A stretch of 64,000 nucleotides of DNA from Brevibacterium antiquum (GCF_016107655.1 NZ_JABASX010000011.1:123776-187775), one strand, 5' to 3'; shown: positions 1 to 9,462, numbered from the stretch's first letter. The notes: generated by a model from the letters alone, not told the origin. Numbers and translations are program-made.

Positions 1-60
1 CTCTGACATGATCGCCTGAGTCTGATGACCCTCAGGTCTTCCGACCGCTGAAGTTCCAAC

Positions 61-98
61 GCACTGTGCCCCGTCCGATCTCGGACGGGGCACAGTGC
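61..98 (-). terminator. Perfect 18-bp hairpin downstream of the dinG-like gene
   Basis: Bases 61-78 and 81-98 are perfect reverse complements (GCACTGTGCCCCGTCCGA and its complement) with a 2-nt spacer. The hairpin lies about 75 bp beyond the stop of the minus-strand helicase gene and is GC-rich without a clear U-tract, as is common for actinobacterial terminators. Its right arm is also the first unit of a tandem repeat. Confidence 0.6.
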
Positions 99-160
99 TG
101 TTCGATGAGGCGGAGTGCTATCGGACGGGGCCGAGTGCTGTCGGACGGGGCTCAGCGCGT
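81..160. repeat. Four 20-bp tandem repeat units
   Basis: Units at 81-100, 101-120, 121-140 and 141-160 share the frame TCGGACGGGGCNNAGTGCTG. Units 1 and 3 are nearly identical; units 2 and 4 have diverged. The array ends 13 bp before the stop codon of the dinG-like gene on the minus strand. No protein-coding role is visible. Confidence 0.7.
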
Positions 161-172
161 GTCAGACTCCGG

Positions 173-2140
173 TCATTTCTCCGTTGCTGCCAGACGTCCC
201 AGGCTGCTCTTCACGAGTGCCGAATCCGTCGTCGGCCACATCGTCGGCATCGAGTTCACCAGATAGCCGCCGTACCGAGCCGAGCGCAGGCGCGAGTCGA
301 GGACCGCGACCACTCCCCTGTCCGAGGTCGACCGGATGAGACGGCCCGCACCCTGGGCCAGGCGCAGTGCGGCATGAGTGGCGCTGACGGCCATGAAGCC
401 GTTGACGCCCCGATCGTCGGCGTCTCTCGACCTTGCCTGCATCAGTGGGTCATCGGGCCGGGGGAACGGAAGCCTGTCGATGATGACGAGGCGATTGGTC
501 CGGCCCGGTACGTCCACTCCCTGCCACAATGACATGGTGCCGAACAGGCAGGCCTGGTCGTCTGCAGTGAACTGAGAGACGAGAGACGGCAGTCCGTCAT
601 CGCCCTGGAGAAGGATCGGAAGGTCCAATTTCGTCCTCAGGTGTTCGGCTGCGGCATTCGCAGCCGCTCGCGAGGAGAACAGTCCCAGCGCACCGCCCTT
701 CGAAGCGGTGACCAGTGCCTCAAGCTCATCCAGTGCCTGTTCGCTCAGGCCGCTGCGACCCGGGCGCGGCAGGTGCGCTGCGACGTAGAGGATGCTCTGC
801 TTGCCGTAGTCGAACGGTGATCCGACGTCGAGGCTGTCCCATTTGGGTGCGTCGGGACCGAACAGCCCCAGCGACGCTGCGACCGCGTCGAAGTTGCCAC
901 CCAGTGACAGAGTCGCCGAGGTGGCCACCACCGTTGACTCTTCGAAGATCCCTGACCGCATGGTGCCGGCAACACTCAACGGCGCGACTACGAGGTTTGT
1001 GGTCTCGCGCTCGCGGAAGGTGCTTCGAGACAGCCACACGACGTCGTTCTTGCCCGGGGAGCAGAAGCGCTCGGCGAGTTCGAAGATCTCCTGGCAGCGG
1101 GCCTTGGCCATCTGGCGGCCGGCGTCGGAGTCTTCTGTCTTGCCGCCGATGTCGTTGATGATCTGGCGAGTGGAGTCACGAATCTGCGCCAGCGCAAGGG
1201 ACAGTGCCTCGCTCATGTTCATGATCAGACCTTCGCCGACACCGCTTTGAGCTCGTTCGAGTGCCGCAGCCGCTGAATCGAGCAGCGCGACGACGCCGTC
1301 CTGAACGATCGTGTGCTTGCGCACGGAGCTTGTGGCGGCCGCGAGCATGCTGGTGTTGATCTGACCGGACAGGGCGTTCGTGACCCTGTCCTTGAGCTCG
1401 TGAGCCTCGTCGATGATGATGACGTCGTGCTCGGGCAGCACGGTGTTCTCGCCGAAGGCGTCGATGGCCAGCAGCGCATGGTTGGTCACGACGATGTCGG
1501 CCTCGGCCGCGTTGTTGCGGGCCAGCTCTGCGAAGCATTCGGTGTACAGCGGGCAGTTCGACCCGAGGCAGTCGAAGGCGTTGACAGAGACCTCTGACCA
1601 CGCCCTGTCGCTGACTCCCGGGAGCAGATCATCGCGATCTCCGGTGTCCGTGGTCTTCTCCCACGTCCGAATCCGCTGGATCTCCTCGCCCAGGCCGGAC
1701 CTGTCTGTCGGCTTCCGTCCGGCCTCCGCATCGGCACCGAGGTCGAAGAGCATTCCCTCGCCCTCATCGGGATAGCCGCCGGAGAGTTTGTGTTTGCAGA
1801 CATAGTTGCGTCGGCCTTTGAGCAGGGCGGCCCTCGGCAGCGGGTCGAGGGTCTTCTTGACTGCCTTGAACAGTCGTGGCAGATCCCTGTGGATGATCTG
1901 TGTCTGCAGGGCCAGGGTGGCCGTCGACACGATGACGCGCTTACCCGTCCGACTGGAGTACTCGGCCGCGGGGACCAGGTACGCCAAAGATTTGCCTGTG
2001 CCCGTTCCGGCCTGGACCAAGAGGTGGATGCCCTTGTCCACCGATGAGGCGACCGCCTCGGCCATCTCTGTCTGACCTTTCCTGGTCGAGCCGCCGATGG
2101 CCCCTACGGCGGACTCGAGCAGATCTTCGACGGTGCTCAC
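173..2140 (-). CDS. DinG/XPD-type ATP-dependent DNA helicase
   Basis: This 655-residue superfamily 2 helicase probably unwinds DNA or R-loops 5'-3' in repair. The Walker A motif GTGTGKS is at residues 45-51, a DEAH box (IIIDEAHELKDR) is near residue 245, and the C-terminal motifs QGVDVPG and QGAGRLIRS complete the motor. Four cysteines between about residues 115 and 205 (in NYVCKHKL, DCLGSNCPLYTEC) have the spacing of an XPD/DinG iron-sulfur cluster. The start is a GTG whose last bases form the stop of hflX (GTGA overlap), so translation is probably coupled to hflX. It lacks the N-terminal exonuclease domain of Gram-positive DinG (YoaA/DinG-like size). Family assignment is firm; the exact substrate is inferred. 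Confidence 0.9.
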   Translation of the reverse strand: MSTVEDLLESAVGAIGGSTRKGQTEMAEAVASSVDKGIHLLVQAGTGTGKSLAYLVPAAEYSSRTGKRVIVSTATLALQTQIIHRDLPRLFKAVKKTLDPLPRAALLKGRRNYVCKHKLSGGYPDEGEGMLFDLGADAEAGRKPTDRSGLGEEIQRIRTWEKTTDTGDRDDLLPGVSDRAWSEVSVNAFDCLGSNCPLYTECFAELARNNAAEADIVVTNHALLAIDAFGENTVLPEHDVIIIDEAHELKDRVTNALSGQINTSMLAAATSSVRKHTIVQDGVVALLDSAAAALERAQSGVGEGLIMNMSEALSLALAQIRDSTRQIINDIGGKTEDSDAGRQMAKARCQEIFELAERFCSPGKNDVVWLSRSTFRERETTNLVVAPLSVAGTMRSGIFEESTVVATSATLSLGGNFDAVAASLGLFGPDAPKWDSLDVGSPFDYGKQSILYVAAHLPRPGRSGLSEQALDELEALVTASKGGALGLFSSRAAANAAAEHLRTKLDLPILLQGDDGLPSLVSQFTADDQACLFGTMSLWQGVDVPGRTNRLVIIDRLPFPRPDDPLMQARSRDADDRGVNGFMAVSATHAALRLAQGAGRLIRSTSDRGVVAVLDSRLRSARYGGYLVNSMPTMWPTTDSALVKSSLGRLAATEK

Positions 2141-3612
2141 TCGCCGATGACCAGGTCCGGACGTCGGAAGTCGGCGAGTTCCGCGGCCAGGTCTGCCGGA
2201 ACCTTCGCCTGCATGGCGGTTCCCTCGGCACCGTGCTCTTCGTGCTCGACCGTGCCCAGGGCATAGATCTTCGACACGAGGTCGCCTCGTTCATAGGGAA
2301 GGAGCACTGTGACGTCGATGTTCGGCGAGGGCAGCATCGCCTCGATCGTTTCGACGAGCTCGGCGACTCCTTCCGTGGTCACGGCGGAGACGAATTGCGC
2401 TTCCGGGTACTCGGCGTGGAGTCCTGTCACCACTGCTTCATCGGCGATGTCGGCCTTGTTGAAGACGAGGAGTTCGGGGATGTCTCCCGTGTCGACGTCG
2501 TTGAGCACTTCCCGGACGGCGTGGATCTGTCCGTGCGGATCGGGGTGCGAGGCATCAACGATGTGCAGAAGCAGATCCGAGTCCGAGGCCTCCTCCAATG
2601 TCGACCGGAACGCTTCGACCAATTGGTGCGGAAGGTTCCGGACGAAACCGACGGTGTCTGTGTAGGTGAAGGTGATGCCCTCAGCGGTGCGGGATTGTCT
2701 GACGGTCGGATCCAGGGTCGCGAAGAGCGCGTTCTGGACCATCACCTCGGCGTCGGTGAGCTGGTTGAGCAGCGAGGACTTGCCGGCGTTGGTGTAGCCG
2801 ACGATTGCCACCGAGGGGATGTGATTGCGGGCGCGGTTCTTCCGCTTCGTGTCCCTCGACGGTGCCATCGCGGTGATCTGCCGGCGCAGCTTCGACATTC
2901 TGGCCCTGATCCGACGACGGTCGAGTTCGATCTTCGTCTCACCGGGACCGCGCGAACCGATTCCGGCACCGCCGGCAACTCGGCCACCCGCCTGTCGGGA
3001 CAGTGACTCGCCCCAACCGCGCAGACGCGGCAGGAGGTATTCGAGCTGAGCCAGTTCGACCTGGGCCTTGCCCTCTCGGGACTTCGCGTGCTGAGCGAAG
3101 ATGTCGAGGATGAGAGCAACACGATCGACGACCTTGACCTTGATGACGTCTTCGAGTCCGCGTCGTTGACTGGGCGCGAGCTCGGAGTCGATGATCACGG
3201 TGTCAGCACCCACGGAGGCAACGATCTCGGCCAGCTCGGCCGCCTTGCCCTTGCCGAGGTAGGTGCCGGGGTCCGGTGTCTCACGTCGCTGGATGATCGC
3301 GTCGAGGACCTCTGATCCTGCGGTCTCTGCGAGGGCGGCGAGCTCCCGAATCGAGTTCTCGGCATCGGCCTGTGTCGTGTTCCAGAGTCCTGCGAGGACG
3401 ACCTTCTCCAGGCGGACCTGGCGGTATTCGACCTCTGTGATGTCTTCGAGTTCGGTGGACAGGCCGGCGACTCGTTTGAGGGCCGCCCTCTCAGCCAGAT
3501 CGTACTGCGAGGCATCGTCGACGTGTGATTCGTTGGTGTCCAGAGCCTGGGCACCTCGTGCGAGAACGCGGTCGAGCATCGCGTCCCGACGTTCTTTGTC
3601 AGTGGACGTCAT
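2137..3612 (-). CDS. hflX: GTPase HflX, ribosome-splitting factor
   Basis: HflX is a ribosome-associated GTPase that splits stalled 70S ribosomes after stress. The 491-residue protein has the N-terminal HflX domain (GKGKAAELAEIV region, glycine-rich GGRVAGGAGIGSRGPGE segment near residue 210) followed by a G domain with G1 GYTNAGKSS, G3 DTVGFVRNLPHQ and G4 NKAD. A long N-terminal extension rich in charged residues is usual in actinobacteria. The ATG at 3612 has an AAAGGA ribosome-binding site. The gene is the first of an hflX-dinG pair overlapping by 4 bp. The intergenic space upstream separates it from a divergent methyltransferase gene. Confidence 0.95.
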   Translation of the reverse strand: MTSTDKERRDAMLDRVLARGAQALDTNESHVDDASQYDLAERAALKRVAGLSTELEDITEVEYRQVRLEKVVLAGLWNTTQADAENSIRELAALAETAGSEVLDAIIQRRETPDPGTYLGKGKAAELAEIVASVGADTVIIDSELAPSQRRGLEDVIKVKVVDRVALILDIFAQHAKSREGKAQVELAQLEYLLPRLRGWGESLSRQAGGRVAGGAGIGSRGPGETKIELDRRRIRARMSKLRRQITAMAPSRDTKRKNRARNHIPSVAIVGYTNAGKSSLLNQLTDAEVMVQNALFATLDPTVRQSRTAEGITFTYTDTVGFVRNLPHQLVEAFRSTLEEASDSDLLLHIVDASHPDPHGQIHAVREVLNDVDTGDIPELLVFNKADIADEAVVTGLHAEYPEAQFVSAVTTEGVAELVETIEAMLPSPNIDVTVLLPYERGDLVSKIYALGTVEHEEHGAEGTAMQAKVPADLAAELADFRRPDLVIGE

Positions 3613-3710
3613 TCATTCCTTTGTTCGTTTCCACTCTCGCCGGCAATGATGTCGTGCGGAGAGTTTCCTCTCAGATCAGAGAGGTGTCCATCAATTCTCC
3701 CACAGCCGTC

Positions 3711-3716
3711 TAGACT
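3711..3716 (+). promoter_or_regulatory. Probable -10 element of a leaderless transcript
   Basis: TAGACT lies exactly 6 nt before the GTG start at 3723, so transcription would begin on the start codon. No Shine-Dalgarno sequence precedes the GTG. The -35 region is weak. Confidence 0.5.
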
Positions 3717-3722
3717 GTAACG

Positions 3723-4337
3723 GTGTCAGAGCACTATTTCACCGAATCGCCCAGCAGCGAGGCCAAAACACGCGAGCTCACACTTGACCTCGCAGGCCGT
3801 GAAGTCACGGTCGAGACCGTTTCGGGGACCTTCTCCCCCACCCGTTTGGACCTGGGAACCGCGGTTCTGCTGCGACATCTGCCGGTGCCAGAACCGGGCG
3901 ACATCCTTGATCTGGGGTGCGGCTGGGGCCCCATTTCCTTGGACGCAGCGCTGAGTGCCAAGGACGCCGAGGTGGACGTCCGGGTGTGGGCACTTGACGT
4001 CAACTCCCGATCCCTTGATGCAACTGCCAAGAACGCGAAGCGTCTCGGGCTGACATCGATCCGTCCCGTCACCGCCGAAGAGATCCCACCCGACCTGCAG
4101 TTCAGTGCGATCCGTTCGAATCCGCCGATCAGGGTTGGCAAGGAGGCACTGCATGAGCTGCTGACCACCTGGCTGCCGCGGCTGGCTCCCGGTGGGCGTG
4201 CCGATCTCGTCGTGTCCAAGAATCTTGGTGCGGACTCGCTCCAGAAGTGGCTCATCGAGACTCTGGGAAGTGGATTCAGCGTCGTTCGCACGGGATCTTC
4301 GAAGGGTTACCGGGTCCTCACCATCGACCGCGACTGA
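3723..4337 (+). CDS. RsmC-like class I SAM-dependent methyltransferase
   Basis: The 204-residue protein matches the C-terminal catalytic half of RsmC, the 16S rRNA m2G1207 methyltransferase. The SAM-binding motif I is DILDLGCGWGPIS (about residues 59-71), and the target-base motif NPPIRVG is near residue 137. Actinobacteria usually carry this short single-domain form annotated as a small-subunit rRNA methyltransferase. The GTG start has no ribosome-binding site, but a TAGACT -10 element sits 6 nt upstream, which suggests a leaderless mRNA. The gene is divergent from hflX and convergent with dapF, with a tandem repeat between the two 3' ends. The rRNA target is inferred from family. Confidence 0.85.
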   Translation: MSEHYFTESPSSEAKTRELTLDLAGREVTVETVSGTFSPTRLDLGTAVLLRHLPVPEPGDILDLGCGWGPISLDAALSAKDAEVDVRVWALDVNSRSLDATAKNAKRLGLTSIRPVTAEEIPPDLQFSAIRSNPPIRVGKEALHELLTTWLPRLAPGGRADLVVSKNLGADSLQKWLIETLGSGFSVVRTGSSKGYRVLTIDRD

Positions 4338-4356
4338 TGGCCCCATCCGTGTGACC

Positions 4357-4458
4357 GGCTGGAGTTCATCGACGGCTGGAGTTGCTCAACGGCAGGCGTT
4401 GCTCAACGGCAGGCGTTGCTCAGCGGCTGGCGTTGCTCAGCGGCTGGCGTGTGTCAGC
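4357..4458. repeat. Six 17-bp tandem repeat units spanning the dapF stop
   Basis: Six contiguous 17-bp units (4357, 4374, 4391, 4408, 4425, 4442) follow GGCWGGNGTTGCTCARC, with neighbouring units differing by one to three bases. The last unit contains the dapF stop codon (4454-4456). The array fills the convergent gap between the methyltransferase and dapF. Confidence 0.85.
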
Positions 4459-5449
4459 TGATTGTGCCGCTGGCGACCAGGACTGCCGGTCCGGAGAGGG
4501 TGACGCTGCCGCGTGTACCATCCTCGTTCGGGGTGATGCCGATGCGCAGCTGGCCTCCGGGAACATCTACCCGCCATTGCAGAGGCGATGCTGGACCTGC
4601 CCAGTGGTGTGCGGCGATGGCGGCAGCACAGGCTCCCGTACCGCAGGATCGGGTCTCGCCGACTCCGCGTTCGAACACCCTCATGCGCAGGGCGCCCTCT
4701 CCCCCGGCCACATCGCTGCGCGCGGGTTCCATCACGATGTATTCGATGTTCGACCCCTGTGGCGGTACCGGGTCGAGGACCGGTGCGTCCCGCAGCTCAG
4801 CGCTTTCGAGCTCAGCCGACTCCGCCAGTGCGACCACGGTGTGAGGGTTGCCGGTCTCGACTCGCATGCCGGGGCGGGGCACTTCGATGCCGGAGGTCGA
4901 AACCAGAACGTCATCGCTGTCGTCGAGAGACCACTGGCCCATGTCGATCATGTACCAGGCGTCGGCTGCGGAACCCGGCGGCGTCTGCCCTGCCGGCGCT
5001 GTCGCGGTTGAGTCTCCGGTCTGCGTGCCCAGTGCCGGGTTGAGGACAGTGCGCACAGTCTTGATGCCATCACGCGTGCCGACGAGGATCTCTCTGGCGT
5101 CAGCCGCGACTCGTCCGGTCGTCACGAGCACGTGGGCGAAGACTCGCACTCCGTTGCCGCACATCTCGGAGAGGCTGCCGTCGTGGTTGTAGTAGTCCAT
5201 GAACCATTCGGCTCCGGCCTCGGCCTGTTCGAGGGCCCCGGGGATTCCGCTGCTTGCGGAACGGACGATGCGGATGACCCCGTCGCTGCCCAGGCCCGAC
5301 CGACGATCGGCCAGGAGCGCGATCGTCTCCGGATGCATCTCCAGATCGCTGTCATCGTCGGCCAAGAGGACGAAGTCGTTCTGTGTGCCGTGGCCCTTGA
5401 TGAAGACGGTGTCTGCGATGTCGGCGAATGGTGACTGGGAGGAACTCAT
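4454..5449 (-). CDS. dapF: Diaminopimelate epimerase
   Basis: DapF interconverts LL- and meso-diaminopimelate, the last isomerisation before lysine and peptidoglycan. The two catalytic cysteines are in SEMCGNGVRVFA and RSCGTGACAAAIAA, the family signatures. At 331 residues it is longer than the roughly 275-290 usual, because of insertions around residues 170-190 (TATAPAGQTPPG) and near the N-terminus. The ATG at 5449 follows TAGGATGAGACC, which reads either as a weak AGGA ribosome-binding site or as a -10 element 6 nt upstream of the start. It lies in the miaA-dapF-hflX order common in actinobacteria, apart from the inserted methyltransferase. dapA and dapB are elsewhere in the window. Confidence 0.95.
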   Translation of the reverse strand: MSSSQSPFADIADTVFIKGHGTQNDFVLLADDDSDLEMHPETIALLADRRSGLGSDGVIRIVRSASSGIPGALEQAEAGAEWFMDYYNHDGSLSEMCGNGVRVFAHVLVTTGRVAADAREILVGTRDGIKTVRTVLNPALGTQTGDSTATAPAGQTPPGSAADAWYMIDMGQWSLDDSDDVLVSTSGIEVPRPGMRVETGNPHTVVALAESAELESAELRDAPVLDPVPPQGSNIEYIVMEPARSDVAGGEGALRMRVFERGVGETRSCGTGACAAAIAAHHWAGPASPLQWRVDVPGGQLRIGITPNEDGTRGSVTLSGPAVLVASGTIS

Positions 5450-5507
5450 GGTCTCATCCTATCGGTGACAGACCTGCACGTGACACAGTCGGCATTCAGC
5501 TCTCGTG

Positions 5508-5566
5508 GACTATCTCCAACCCGTGTCAACTGTCTTCAACCCCCGTGGACTGTCGTCACCTCTCGG
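5508..5566. repeat. Degenerate ~20-bp repeats across the miaA stop
   Basis: Three imperfect units begin CGTGGACTATC, CGTGTCAACTGTC and CGTGGACTGTC, each ending in a TCAAC or TCACC box. The third unit spans the miaA stop codon (5556-5558). The units are more diverged than in the neighbouring dapF array. Confidence 0.5.
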
Positions 5567-6512
5567 GATCTGCCGTGTCTGCTTTGTTCGCTGTCGTGTC
5601 TGCAAGGACTTCGAGGGCCTTGCCCGCATTGGCCTCATGGTCACCGGCAGTCGCGTCGATCCAGGCGATGCGCGGGTCTCTGCGAAACCACGTGTCCTGT
5701 CGGCGGGCGAACTGCCGAGTTCTGATCGTCGTCTGCTCTTGGGTGGCGTCTTTGTCGAGTTCGCCGGCCAGATACTGCTGGATCTGTGCGTATCCGATGG
5801 CACGGGACGCGGTCCTGCCTTCGGTCAGACCGCAATCGAGGAGATTGCGCACCTCGTCGACCCATCCCTGCTCCCACATGGTGCCCACCCGGGTCGCAAT
5901 TCTTTCGTGCAGCGTTCTGCGCTCGACGCTCAGACCCAGGTGGAGGGTCGGTTCGATTTCCTGGTAGTCGGGCAGCTGAGCGCTGAAGGGCCGTCCGGTC
6001 AGCTCGATTACTTCGAGGGCACGCACGATGCGTCGTGAGTCGTTGGGGGTGATCTTCGCAGCCGCGGCTGGGTCGAGCTCCTGCAGATGCCGGTGCCTGC
6101 CCCAGCGATCGGCGTCGACCTCGGATTCGATCCGCGCCCGCACCTCGGCGTCGGTGCCGGGAAACTCCATCAGATCGGTCGCTGCTCGCGCGTACAATCC
6201 TGACCCACCCACAAGGATGGGACGTTTCTCCCTGGCTCGGATGTCAGCGATGGCCTCACGCGCCTGTCGTTGAAACGTCTGCACATTCGCTTCTTCACGA
6301 ACGTCGAGGATGTCGATGAGATGGTGGGCAATCCCCCGACGCTGCCCGACTGGGAGTTTGGCGGTGCCGATGTCCATACCCCGATAGAACTGCATGGAAT
6401 CCGTGTTGACGATCTCCCCGTCGAGGTGTTCGGCCAGGTTGAGCGCGAGATCTGATTTGCCGGTGGCTGTGGCTCCGGCAATCGTGATGGTCGGCTGGTC
6501 GACTGGGCTCAA
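5556..6512 (-). CDS. miaA: tRNA dimethylallyltransferase
   Basis: MiaA transfers a dimethylallyl group to N6 of A37 in tRNAs reading UNN codons; MiaB then methylthiolates it. The 318-residue protein has the P-loop GATATGKSDLAL (residues 13-24), the substrate loop DSMQFYRGMDIGTAK, and the RRIVRALEVIELTGRPFS segment. The ATG at 6512 lies just beyond the stop of the dioxygenase-like gene. It is the last of a miaB, dioxygenase-like, miaA run, as in many actinobacteria, so the two tRNA A37 enzymes are probably co-transcribed. Confidence 0.95.
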   Translation of the reverse strand: MSPVDQPTITIAGATATGKSDLALNLAEHLDGEIVNTDSMQFYRGMDIGTAKLPVGQRRGIAHHLIDILDVREEANVQTFQRQAREAIADIRAREKRPILVGGSGLYARAATDLMEFPGTDAEVRARIESEVDADRWGRHRHLQELDPAAAAKITPNDSRRIVRALEVIELTGRPFSAQLPDYQEIEPTLHLGLSVERRTLHERIATRVGTMWEQGWVDEVRNLLDCGLTEGRTASRAIGYAQIQQYLAGELDKDATQEQTTIRTRQFARRQDTWFRRDPRIAWIDATAGDHEANAGKALEVLADTTANKADTADPER

Positions 6513-6524
6513 CGTCGGCTCATT

Positions 6525-7178
6525 TCAGTACGTCCCGGTCCCGCACAGCGAACGGACCTCGTGGACGCGTTCGTCGAAGACGGTGGTGAACGAATAGTCG
6601 CGACCTCCATGAGCCCGCATGTGCACAGCGGCGGCTTCGAGGAGGTCGAGATCCGCGTGCACGTCGGCTGCCGCAGCGATCGCGGCAGAGACCGCCCCGA
6701 TATTACCGGCTTGGAGTGAGCGAACGATCCTGTCATCGGCCTCCGCCGCCTGGGGTACAGGGGCCAACGGGGCGTTGTCCGAGGCTGCGACGGACAGGTC
6801 GATGGGAACCAGCAGATCGTCACTGCTGCCCAGCGGGCCGATTCGCACTCCGGAAGCGTGGGCGTGAAGGAGTGCCACGGCGATGGCAGGATGTGCGAAT
6901 TCGCAGTCTGCACGGCTGGCAGGGCTGAGTTCGGACACGGCCTGAACCCAGTCCTCGCCGTCGAGCAGCTCATTCGTGCGGGTGTCGATGCCACAATCGA
7001 TCCCCAGTCCCCCGAGGCCGGCCAACGGTGGCAGGCTGCTTACCGGCAGTGCCCACGACGCCTTGGTCAGCAGAGCGGACTCGATCGACGTTCGCAGCGC
7101 TACAGCTGTGGCGGTCTCCGCCAAGTCCACACCGGCCAGGAGGATCGGGGCCGCCGGGATGATCGCAAAGGAGGGCAT
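6525..7178 (-). CDS. Class III extradiol dioxygenase-like protein of unknown function
   Basis: The 217-residue alanine-rich protein starts MPSFAIIPAAPILLAGVD and ends RSLCGTGTY. It resembles the conserved actinobacterial protein found between miaB and miaA (as in Mycobacterium tuberculosis Rv2728c), annotated as related to the LigB/class III extradiol dioxygenase fold. I do not see a convincing set of metal-binding histidines, so catalysis is doubtful. I chose the ATG at 7178 because it follows the miaB stop by one base and begins the conserved PAAP segment; the open frame runs further upstream only inside miaB. Its conserved position suggests a link to tRNA modification, which is unproven. 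Confidence 0.75.
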   Translation of the reverse strand: MPSFAIIPAAPILLAGVDLAETATAVALRTSIESALLTKASWALPVSSLPPLAGLGGLGIDCGIDTRTNELLDGEDWVQAVSELSPASRADCEFAHPAIAVALLHAHASGVRIGPLGSSDDLLVPIDLSVAASDNAPLAPVPQAAEADDRIVRSLQAGNIGAVSAAIAAAADVHADLDLLEAAAVHMRAHGGRDYSFTTVFDERVHEVRSLCGTGTY

Positions 7179-7179
7179 C

Positions 7180-8676
7180 TCAGCTGCGAATGCGGAGGGT
7201 CGGCATGCCCAGGTTGGTGGATCCGCCGCTCGTCTGGCCCGGCGCCGGGACTCCGCAGCTGTCCGCCTGGGCGCGGTCATAGGCATCGCCTGCTCGGGAC
7301 GATCGCACACCGAAGCCCGAGTCGGCCAAGAGGAAGAAGGGCTTGGCATCTGTCACGGTAGCGGTGACGAAGTCACCGGGACGTGGCATGGACGCTCCTT
7401 GCGGGATTCCGACATGGACGAGTCGATTGTCCGCAGAACGGCCGGTCAGTCGTGGTGAGTCATCATGAGGTCTGGTCGTGACGAGGACTTCGACCTCTCG
7501 ACCGATCTGTGCCGTGTTCTCCTCCCAGGAGATCTCATCCTGGAGGGCCGTCAGTCGTTCGAAGCGTTCCTGCACGATGTGCTTGGGCACCTGATCGTCC
7601 ATCGTGGCGGCGGGAGTGCCTGGTCGGATGGAGTACTGGAAGGTGAATGCCTGCGAGAAGCGCGCACGGCGCACGATGTCCATGGTTCCCAGGAAGTCCT
7701 CTTCGGTCTCTCCGGGGAATCCGACGATGATGTCGGTGGTGATCGCTGCGTGCGGGATCTTCTCGCGCACGGAATCCAGGATGCGCATGAATCTGCTGGT
7801 GCGATAGGACCGGCGCATCGATTTGAGGATCGTGTCGGACCCGGACTGCAGGGGCATGTGGAGCTGCGGCATCACGGTCGGTGTCTCTGCCATGGCATCG
7901 ATGACATCGTCGGAGAAGGACGCAGGATGTGGGCTGGTGAAACGCACACGTTCGATGCCCTCCACATTGCCCACGGCGCGCAGCAGTTTCGCGAATGCGC
8001 CTTTGTCCCTGAATTCTGCGCCGTAGGAGTTCACGTTCTGGCCCAGAAGCGTGACTTCGACGACCCCGTCGGCGACGAGCGCTTCAACCTCGGCCAAGAT
8101 GTCGCCGGGCCTGCGGTCCTTCTCCTTGCCGCGCAGGCTGGGAACGATGCAGAACGTGCAGGAATTGTTGCATCCGACCGAGATCGACACCCACCCGGAA
8201 TGCTGGGACTCGCGTCGACTGGGCAGGGTCGAAGGGAAGACATCGAGGCTCTCGAGGATCTCGACCTGGGCTTCCTGGTTGTGTCGGGCTCGTTCGAGCA
8301 GCGCCGGCAGTGATCCCATGTTGTGGGTGCCGAAGACGACGTCGACCCAAGGGGCCTTCTTGACGATCGTGTCCCGGTCCTTCTGTGCCATGCAGCCGCC
8401 GACTGCGATCTGGAAATCGGGGTTGCGTTCCTTGACGTGAGCGAGCTGACCGAGGTTTCCGTAGAGGCGATTATCCGCGTTCTCCCGCACCGCGCAGGTG
8501 TTGAAGACAATGACGTCGGCTTGGTCATCGGTGTCTGCAGGAACATAGCCCGCATCGTCGAGAAGTCCGGAGAGCCGTTCGGAATCGTGGACATTCATCT
8601 GACAGCCGTAGGTCTTCACCTCGTAGCTGCGAGGTGATTTCTCGGTGGAGGTGGGTGCATCAATCAGTTCAGTCAT
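7180..8676 (-). CDS. miaB: tRNA-2-methylthio-N6-dimethylallyladenosine synthase
   Basis: MiaB is a radical-SAM methylthiotransferase that adds the 2-methylthio group to i6A37. The N-terminal UPF0004 domain carries the auxiliary cluster cysteines in [20 protein letters not shown] and GGCMAQKD. The radical-SAM motif is GCNNSCTFC (about residues 168-176), and a C-terminal TRAM domain follows. The last 45 residues form an extra polar tail absent from shorter homologues. A TAGAAT -10-like hexamer ends 9 nt before the ATG, implying a very short leader. Downstream are the dioxygenase-like gene and miaA. Confidence 0.95.
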   Translation of the reverse strand: MTELIDAPTSTEKSPRSYEVKTYGCQMNVHDSERLSGLLDDAGYVPADTDDQADVIVFNTCAVRENADNRLYGNLGQLAHVKERNPDFQIAVGGCMAQKDRDTIVKKAPWVDVVFGTHNMGSLPALLERARHNQEAQVEILESLDVFPSTLPSRRESQHSGWVSISVGCNNSCTFCIVPSLRGKEKDRRPGDILAEVEALVADGVVEVTLLGQNVNSYGAEFRDKGAFAKLLRAVGNVEGIERVRFTSPHPASFSDDVIDAMAETPTVMPQLHMPLQSGSDTILKSMRRSYRTSRFMRILDSVREKIPHAAITTDIIVGFPGETEEDFLGTMDIVRRARFSQAFTFQYSIRPGTPAATMDDQVPKHIVQERFERLTALQDEISWEENTAQIGREVEVLVTTRPHDDSPRLTGRSADNRLVHVGIPQGASMPRPGDFVTATVTDAKPFFLLADSGFGVRSSRAGDAYDRAQADSCGVPAPGQTSGGSTNLGMPTLRIRS

Positions 8677-8715
8677 GGCGCAACTATTCTAGCTGTTGTC
8701 TGTCATCGGAGTTGT

Positions 8716-9462
8716 TCAGTCTTCGCCGAGGACTTCGCGTGTCACTTTCAGACAGACTGAGGAGGCGAATCCGCGTCGGGCGAGCATGCCCAGGATTCGA
8801 CGTTCGCGGACTTCGTAGTCGAGTCCGCGTGTCGATGCGGCCTTCTTCTCGGCTACTTGGCGGGCGAGGTCGTCTTCCCCGTCCACGTCGTCGACGGCGC
8901 CGGAGACGATCTCTGCGGGCAATCCCTTTTTGCTCAGTTCTCGTTTGAGAGCGGATCGGGAGAGCTTCCGTCGTTCCCGGTGAGCGCGCACGTAGCGGTG
9001 AGCGAATTCCTCGTCATCAAGGAGCCGGGACTTCTGCAGTTTGGCAATGAGCTCATCAACGGCCGCCGGCAGGAAGTCACGTTTGAGCAGCTTGTCGCGC
9101 AGTTCGCCACTGGCATGGTCGCGCATGGCCAGCATGTTCATGGCCGTCTTCTTCGCCTTCGCGTATGCGGCGTCGAAGTCCTCGGGCTCATCATCATCGT
9201 CGAACGACAGCGCGTCAGCGAATGAAGGAGCGTCCGCGGGAGACGTGAGACTCGGGGACAGCGAAGGGTCCGGGCCGGAGGTGGCTTCAGCGAAGTACTC
9301 CGACTCCCCCTCGGCATGCCGCTGGTCGATCTCGGTGATGGCCTCGCGCAGCTTGTCCAGCTTCGCGGTCGGCGCATCTGATCTCGCCGAGCCTCCCCTG
9401 GGGGGTCTCGACTCGGCGAGATCGCTGCCGCGATCGATTGGGTCAGGAGACTTCGACGTCAT
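8716..9462 (-). CDS. recX: Regulatory protein RecX
   Basis: RecX binds RecA filaments and limits RecA activity. The RecX three-helix repeats occupy roughly residues 100-248, with [21 protein letters not shown] and [28 protein letters not shown] typical. The N-terminal hundred residues are acidic and low in complexity ([15 protein letters not shown]). Two starts are possible: ATG 9462, preceded by AGAAAG and overlapping recA by 20 bp, and GTG 9495. I prefer 9462 (248 residues). The overlap with recA makes RecX translation dependent on recA transcription, so both respond to DNA damage. Confidence 0.9.
   Translation of the reverse strand: MTSKSPDPIDRGSDLAESRPPRGGSARSDAPTAKLDKLREAITEIDQRHAEGESEYFAEATSGPDPSLSPSLTSPADAPSFADALSFDDDDEPEDFDAAYAKAKKTAMNMLAMRDHASGELRDKLLKRDFLPAAVDELIAKLQKSRLLDDEEFAHRYVRAHRERRKLSRSALKRELSKKGLPAEIVSGAVDDVDGEDDLARQVAEKKAASTRGLDYEVRERRILGMLARRGFASSVCLKVTREVLGED

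Noticed and set aside
4357..4458. Possible CRISPR array in the 17-bp repeats
   Set aside because: Units are contiguous with no spacers, shorter than CRISPR repeats, and no cas genes are present.
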